From Verrucomicrobiales bacterium (GTDB lineage: Bacteria; Verrucomicrobiota; Verrucomicrobiae; Limisphaerales; UBA9464): a DNA stretch of 11,115 nt. Under the pieces are notes generated by a model that saw nothing but the letters and a program-made list of their open reading frames with translations, was not told the DNA's origin and did not search any database. Of the stretch, positions 7,177 to 11,115 are shown in pieces. Within the stretch, counting starts at the first letter, position 1; each line of letters starts with the position of its first letter. Made by a program: the position numbers and the translations under genes. The stretch covers positions 1 through 11,115 of the forward strand of contig SXXZ01000351.1 in the NCBI GenBank assembly GCA_005789375.1, in the 5' to 3' direction.

Positions 7177-7191
7177 GGGAAAAACATCCAA

Positions 7192-7209
7192 GCGTCATGC
7201 AGTTGTCAC
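7192..7209 (+). promoter_or_regulatory. Pho-box-like direct repeat upstream of the giant repeat protein
   Basis: GCGTCAT-gcag-TTGTCAC has two 7-mers with starts 11 bp apart, the geometry of an E. coli-type PhoB half-site pair (CTGTCAT, AT-rich 4 bp, CTGTCAY). The half-sites match at 5 of 7 and 6 of 7; the spacer is not AT-rich. It lies 78 nt before the start codon. The match is suggestive only because of the phosphate-related neighbours; the consensus of this phylum is unknown to me. Confidence 0.2.
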
Positions 7210-7287
7210 ATGAGCTCCGGAAAATGGTGGGACTTGAAGTGCTCAGAACCGGTTTTGGTTACAACCGAGCGCGGCAGGTTATAAATT

Positions 7288-10200
7288 ATGAAAACTCGTC
7301 GAATCCCAGCATGGCTGATCCTTTGGATCACCCTTACTTCCGCGCTGATCGGCACTCAGGTCCGAGGCGAAACCAACCGCATCACAGGTTACCTGTACGG
7401 CAGCCACAACTGGGTGGCGACGAACACGTACATTTTGACGGGCTTCACGTACGTGATGAGCAACGCCGTCTTGAACATCGAGGCGGGCACGGTGGTCAAG
7501 GGAGCCTCCGGGACGGGAACCTCGACCAGTGCGGCGAATGACTTCGGCTGCTTGTTTGTTTGCTCCGGTGGCAAGCTCAACGCCAACGGCACGCCGAATC
7601 GGCCCATCATCTTTACGGCGGTGGCCGACGATGTGAGCGATTCCGGTGATCTGCCTTTCCCGACGCGTGGTTTGTGGGGTGGCATTGTTCTCTTTGGTAA
7701 CGCCCGGTTGAACAACCCTGGTTGGACCACCAACAACGTGTCGTACGACATCTATGAAGGACTGCCCGACCTCGCGGTGACCAACGCTGTGAGCGGCCAG
7801 ATCGACTACTTGCACCGCTATGGTGGCAGCAATGACGACGATAATTCTGGTTCGATGCGCTACGTCTCGGTGCGGCACGGCGGCAAGAAGCTGACGACCG
7901 ACAAGGAGATCAACGGTTGGTCGTTGTGCGGCGTAGGCCGAGGCACGGTGGCGGACTATCTGGAAGCCTACTGCATTGCCGACGACGGGTTCGAGTTCTT
8001 CGGTGGTTCGGTGAACACCAAGCACTTGGTGGCCGCTTTCTGCGACGACGACGGGTTTGACACCGACATGGGCTACAATGGCCAGAACCAGTTCTGGTTC
8101 GGGATCCAAGAGCCGACCGCCAAGGACAGTGGCTCGGAACAAAACGGGCAGCCGCAGTCTCCGGACGTGCGGGTGGCCGGAGCGTTGCCGCTGTCGAACT
8201 ACACGATCCGCAATGCGACGATGATCGGCGCTGGCACAACTACGACAGGCAACGATGCGTTGCGGTTCCGTCAGGAAAACAAGGCGCGTTGGTACAACTC
8301 AGTGATCACCGATTTCGGTGGAGTCCGGGTGCGGATCGACGACGACGGTGTTTCGACTCCGGACGTGAAGAACAACCTGTTCTGGGGATTCAAGAGCGGA
8401 TCCAACGAAGACTACGGCAAGGAGTACGTGCCGGCCGAGAGCAACCCGGTGGCCGATCCGAAGCTTCGTTCGATCAGCCGTGCGGCCGACGGTAAGCTGG
8501 ATCCGAGGCCGACCCCGGGTAGCCCGGTGTTTGAAGGCGCTATGAGCACGCCGACCGACGGCTTCTGGAGCGCCGCCGACTACAAGGGCGCCTTTGATGT
8601 GGATGACAACTGGGCTCACGGCTGGACGGGGCTCAGCGCCGACGGTTTCTTCCCGGCGCGCGACAACGTGTTTTACGTCAGCACCCCGCACTTGTACGGC
8701 ACCTACAATTGGTCTGCGACCAATGTCTACATCCTGACGGGTTTCACCTACGTCATGAGCAATGCGGTTCTGAACATCGAGCCGGGCACGGTCATTAAGG
8801 GTGTTTCGGGAAGCGGCTCTTCCACCAGTGCTGCCAACGACTTCGGCTGCCTCTTTGTTTGCCGCGGCGGCAAAGTCAACGCCAACGGCACGCCGAACAA
8901 CCCCATCATCTTCACTGCCGAGAACGACGATGTGAGCGACGCGGGCGACCTGCCCTTCCCGACGCGCGGTCTTTGGGGTGGCATCGTCCTCTTCGGCAAC
9001 GCCCGGTTGAACAACTCGGGATGGACGACCAACAATGTCTCCTACGACATTTACGAAGGTTTGCCTGACTTGGCGGTCACGAACGCGTTGACCGGCCAGA
9101 TCGATTATTTGCACCGCTTTGGCGGGACCAATGACGACGACAGTTCAGGTATTTTCCGATATGTCTCGGTGCGCCACGGCGGCAAGAAGTTGACGACCGA
9201 CAAGGAGATCAACGGTTGGTCGTTGTGCGGCGTGGGCCGAGGCACGCTGGCTGACTATTTGGAAGCCTACTGCATCGCTGACGACGGGTTCGAGTTCTTC
9301 GGTGGTTCGGTGAACACCAAGCACTTGGTGGCCGCCTTCTGCGACGACGACGGGTTCGACACCGATCAGGGCTACAACGGTCTGAACCAATTCTGGTTCG
9401 GAATCCAGGAGCCAGGAGCTAAGGACAGTGGTTCGGAGCAAAACGGCCAGCCTCAGTCGCCGGACGTGCGTGTTCCGGGAGCATTGCCCTTGGCCAATTA
9501 TCTGGTGCGCAACGCGACGATGATCGGAGCGGGCACCAACTCGAGCGGCAACGATGCATTGCGGTTCCGTCAGGAGAACAAGGCGCGTTGGTACAACTCG
9601 GTGATCACCGAGTTCGGTGGAGTCCGGGTGCGGATCGACGACGACGGGGTGTCGACTCCGGACGTGAAGAACAACGTGTTCTGGGGATTCAAGAGCGGAT
9701 CCAACGAAGACTACGGCAAGGAGTACGCGCCGACCAACAGCAACCAAGTGGTTAATCCGTTGCTGGGGGGCATCAGCCGCAAGCCCGACGGACAGTTGGA
9801 TCCGACGCTGCGAGCCGGTAGTCCCGCATATGGCGTGCCGCAGACGGACACCCCGGGTCTGACGACGGTCAATTACACCGGCGCCTTCGGCTCCGAGAAT
9901 TGGGCCCAAGACTGGACGGCCATGGACGCCGCTGGCTTCTTCAAGGCCACCAGCATCAAGCCGGTCGGGCCTTCGCTCTTGGATCTGGCTCCGGTTGCCA
10001 AATCTCAGACTATTTCTACATCCGAAGATACCGCCGTTGCGGTGACACTCGTGGGTAATGATCCCCAGTCGGATGCGCTGACTTACACCATTGTCACGGC
10101 GCCTGCTTTAGGATCGCTCAGCGGCACGGCCCCCAATTTGGTGTATACCCCCCGCGCCAACGCCAACGGCTCTGATTCATTCACCTTCAAGGTCAATGAC

Positions 10201-11115
10201 GGTTCCTTTGATTCTGAGCTCGCGACGGTTGCAGTGACCGTAGCCCCAGTCGCCGACGCTCCCGTCGCCTCGAGTCAGGATGTGTCGGTGCGCGAGAGCA
10301 CTGCCACTGTCATCAACTTGCAGGCCGTCGATGCAGACGGGGACGCCATCACCTACACGGTGATCTCACAACCGACCCTTGGTGTGCTCTCCGGTACTAT
10401 CCCCAGCCTGACCTACACTCCGAAGCTCAATGCGCAGGGGAATGACACGTTCACTTTCAAGGTGACCGACGGAGCCCTGGAGTCCGCAGTGGTCACGGTT
10501 CGTATCACCATCGGCAACACGGCAGGCAACGTGATTAACGTGGCTGCAGGTTACTTGTACGGCACCCATAACTGGGTGGCGACGAACACGTACATTTTGA
10601 CGGGCTTCACGTACGTGATGAGCAACGCCGTCTTGAACATCGAGGCGGGCACGGTGGTTAAGGGAGCCTCCGGCACGGGAACCTCGACCAGTGCGGCGAA
10701 TGACTTCGGCTGCTTGTTTGTTTGCTCCGGTGGCAAACTCAACGCCAACGGCACGCCGAATCGGCCCATCATCTTCACGGCGGTGGCCGACGATGTGAGC
10801 GATTCCGGTGATCTGCCTTTCCCGACGCGTGGTTTGTGGGGTGGCATCGTCCTCTTCGGCAATGCCCGGTTGAACAACCCTGGTTGGACCACCAACAACG
10901 TGTCGTACGACATCTATGAGGGACTGCCCGACCTCGCGGTGACCAATGCTGTTAGCGGTCAGGTCGATTACTTGCACCGCTATGGTGGCAGCAATGACGA
11001 CGATAGTTCTGGTTCGATGCGCTACGTCTCGGTGCGGCACGGCGGCAAGAAGCTGACGACCGACAAGGAGATCAATGGATGGTCCTTGTGTGGTGTGGGC
11101 CGAGGCACGGTGGCT
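7288..11115 (+). CDS. Giant exported beta-helix repeat protein, 3' end beyond the window
   Basis: An uninterrupted frame of 1276 codons from ATG 7288 to the right edge, with no stop. Residues 1-27 form a signal peptide (MKTRR, hydrophobic core, cut near VRG-ET). Unit 1 covers about residues 34-460, unit 2 about 467-890, two Ig/cadherin-like domains about 901-1084, and unit 3 from 1088 on. Each unit has the same order of phrases: YVMSNAVLNIE-GTV-KG, NGTP-PIIFTA, RGLWGGIVLFGNARLN, SVRHGGKKLTTDKEING, DDGFEFFGGSVNTKHLV, DDDGFDTD, QFWFGIQEP, NATMIGAG, and a closing GAF...NW...WT. This is a domain family known from surface or secreted proteins of Bacteroidota and Verrucomicrobiota, sometimes mislabelled multidrug transporter; it probably folds as a right-handed beta-helix. 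Function unknown; adhesion or surface coating is plausible. Any C-terminal sorting signal is outside the window. Confidence 0.92.
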   Translation, partial: MKTRRIPAWLILWITLTSALIGTQVRGETNRITGYLYGSHNWVATNTYILTGFTYVMSNAVLNIEAGTVVKGASGTGTSTSAANDFGCLFVCSGGKLNANGTPNRPIIFTAVADDVSDSGDLPFPTRGLWGGIVLFGNARLNNPGWTTNNVSYDIYEGLPDLAVTNAVSGQIDYLHRYGGSNDDDNSGSMRYVSVRHGGKKLTTDKEINGWSLCGVGRGTVADYLEAYCIADDGFEFFGGSVNTKHLVAAFCDDDGFDTDMGYNGQNQFWFGIQEPTAKDSGSEQNGQPQSPDVRVAGALPLSNYTIRNATMIGAGTTTTGNDALRFRQENKARWYNSVITDFGGVRVRIDDDGVSTPDVKNNLFWGFKSGSNEDYGKEYVPAESNPVADPKLRSISRAADGKLDPRPTPGSPVFEGAMSTPTDGFWSAADYKGAFDVDDNWAHGWTGLSADGFFPARDNVFYVSTPHLYGTYNWSATNVYILTGFTYVMSNAVLNIEPGTVIKGVSGSGSSTSAANDFGCLFVCRGGKVNANGTPNNPIIFTAENDDVSDAGDLPFPTRGLWGGIVLFGNARLNNSGWTTNNVSYDIYEGLPDLAVTNALTGQIDYLHRFGGTNDDDSSGIFRYVSVRHGGKKLTTDKEINGWSLCGVGRGTLADYLEAYCIADDGFEFFGGSVNTKHLVAAFCDDDGFDTDQGYNGLNQFWFGIQEPGAKDSGSEQNGQPQSPDVRVPGALPLANYLVRNATMIGAGTNSSGNDALRFRQENKARWYNSVITEFGGVRVRIDDDGVSTPDVKNNVFWGFKSGSNEDYGKEYAPTNSNQVVNPLLGGISRKPDGQLDPTLRAGSPAYGVPQTDTPGLTTVNYTGAFGSENWAQDWTAMDAAGFFKATSIKPVGPSLLDLAPVAKSQTISTSEDTAVAVTLVGNDPQSDALTYTIVTAPALGSLSGTAPNLVYTPRANANGSDSFTFKVNDGSFDSELATVAVTVAPVADAPVASSQDVSVRESTATVINLQAVDADGDAITYTVISQPTLGVLSGTIPSLTYTPKLNAQGNDTFTFKVTDGALESAVVTVRITIGNTAGNVINVAAGYLYGTHNWVATNTYILTGFTYVMSNAVLNIEAGTVVKGASGTGTSTSAANDFGCLFVCSGGKLNANGTPNRPIIFTAVADDVSDSGDLPFPTRGLWGGIVLFGNARLNNPGWTTNNVSYDIYEGLPDLAVTNAVSGQVDYLHRYGGSNDDDSSGSMRYVSVRHGGKKLTTDKEINGWSLCGVGRGTVA
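7387..8667 (+). repeat. Beta-helix unit 1 of the giant protein
   Basis: First complete unit (residues about 34-460). It aligns to unit 2 at a fixed offset of 1299 nt (433 codons) without indels from 7396 to about 8424. It has five cysteines (residues 88, 92, 214, 229, 252) and three Asp-rich loops (SNDDDNSG, CDDDGFDTD, RIDDDGVSTPD). Confidence 0.9.
8686..9960 (+). repeat. Beta-helix unit 2 of the giant protein
   Basis: Second complete unit (residues about 467-890). Its first 105 aligned nt differ from unit 1 at about 24 positions, but the blocks 9178-9339 and 9550-9723 differ at only about 8 of 162 and 7 of 174. The five cysteines of unit 1 recur at the same places (521, 525, 647, 662, 685). 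The C-terminal 60 or so residues are diverged from unit 1. Confidence 0.9.
9988..10539 (+). other. Two tandem bacterial Ig/cadherin-like domains within the giant protein
   Basis: Residues about 901-990 and 991-1084. Both carry the pattern APVA/S-x-SQ at the start, SEDTAVAVTL or RESTATVINL, a D-x-D-x(2-3)-YT strand (AVDADGDAITYT), LG-LSGT, LVYTP/LTYTP, then NG-DSFTFKV-DG or QGNDTFTFKVTDG and a closing VTV strand. This is the Big_9/cadherin-like repeat found in extracellular bacterial proteins, often calcium-bound. Here they act as a spacer between beta-helix units 2 and 3. Confidence 0.85.
10549..11115 (+). repeat. Beta-helix unit 3 of the giant protein, cut by the window edge
   Basis: The first 189 codons of a third unit. 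Against unit 1 (offset 3162 nt) I count about 26 mismatches in 567 nt, about 95% identity, with no indels. Only three change the amino acid (Ser/Thr, Ile/Val, Asn/Ser). It is therefore far closer to unit 1 than unit 2 is in the same segment. Confidence 0.9.

Larger units (their letters stand above)
6957..7287. other. 331-nt divergent intergenic region without a gene
   Basis: This lies between the start of the PlcP-like gene (minus) and the start of the giant repeat protein gene (plus), so it should hold promoters for both. Open frames crossing it have no recognisable protein character. It contains an inverted repeat and a Pho-box-like repeat listed separately, plus TATAAG at 7125-7130 as a lone -10-like hexamer without a good -35. 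A weak Shine-Dalgarno-like GCAGG ends 9 nt before the ATG at 7288. Confidence 0.6.

Noticed and set aside
7255..7285. Promoter TTGGTT ... TATAAA just before the giant gene
   Set aside because: The -10-like element ends 2 nt before the ATG, so transcription would start within the coding region; only a leaderless variant would work and nothing supports that.
7143..7541. Small plus-strand gene upstream of and overlapping the giant gene
   Set aside because: It overlaps the signal peptide and first unit in another frame and has no recognisable protein character.
7279..11040. Long minus-strand open frames opposite the giant gene (7279-8142, 8299-9114, 9145-9909, 10366-11040)
   Set aside because: They recur at the same place in each unit, have no recognisable domains, and are explained by the codon bias of the plus-strand gene, whose frame is continuous with a signal peptide and conserved domains.
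7387..11115. CRISPR or mobile-element repeat array
   Set aside because: The repeats are about 1.3 kb, in frame, and encode conserved protein domains; there are no spacers, terminal inverted repeats or transposase.

Overview
The window looks like a chromosomal segment of a Gram-negative, fairly GC-rich bacterium. Verrucomicrobiota or a relative in the PVC group is my best guess, from the combination of a secreted alkaline phosphatase with an extra N-terminal domain, a BtaA-type lipid enzyme, weak or absent Shine-Dalgarno sites, and a very large exported beta-helix protein with Ig/cadherin-like spacers. This placement is inference; there is no rRNA or other phylogenetic marker here. I see no insertion sequence, phage gene, tRNA or CRISPR array.

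Left part (1-5231, all on the minus strand). Read in the direction of transcription: a BtaA-like S-adenosylmethionine:diacylglycerol 3-amino-3-carboxypropyltransferase (5231-3999), a GNAT-fold protein that overlaps it by 35 nt (4033-2861), a 122-nt gap with two short dyads, an unrecognised small secreted protein (2738-2055) and, 54 nt later, a secreted PhoA-family alkaline phosphatase with all catalytic residues (2000-12).

Middle (5232-6956). A class I SAM-dependent methyltransferase (5319-6104, plus strand) diverges from btaA. Its 3' end overlaps by 102 nt, tail to tail, with a calcineurin-type metallophosphatase of the PlcP phospholipase C group (6956-6003, minus strand). Together with the alkaline phosphatase, these genes fit a phosphate-scarcity programme: PlcP strips phosphate head groups from phospholipids, BtaA uses the resulting diacylglycerol to build a phosphorus-free homoserine-ether (betaine-type) lipid, the methyltransferase and/or GNAT protein may finish the head group, and the phosphatase frees external phosphate. 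The individual family calls are well supported. The joint pathway, and especially the roles of the GNAT protein and the methyltransferase, are inference.

Right part (6957-11115). A 331-nt intergenic region holds a degenerate Pho-box-like direct repeat and an inverted repeat. It is followed by one uninterrupted plus-strand reading frame, from 7288 off the right edge (at least 1276 codons). This encodes an exported protein of tandem units of about 430 residues (two complete, a third truncated by the window edge), with two bacterial Ig/cadherin-like domains between units 2 and 3. The unit is recognisable as a beta-helix-like domain seen, usually once per protein, in outer-surface proteins of Bacteroidota and Verrucomicrobiota. 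Nucleotide identity between units is mosaic (about 77% in one segment, about 95% in others), which suggests intragenic recombination or gene conversion.
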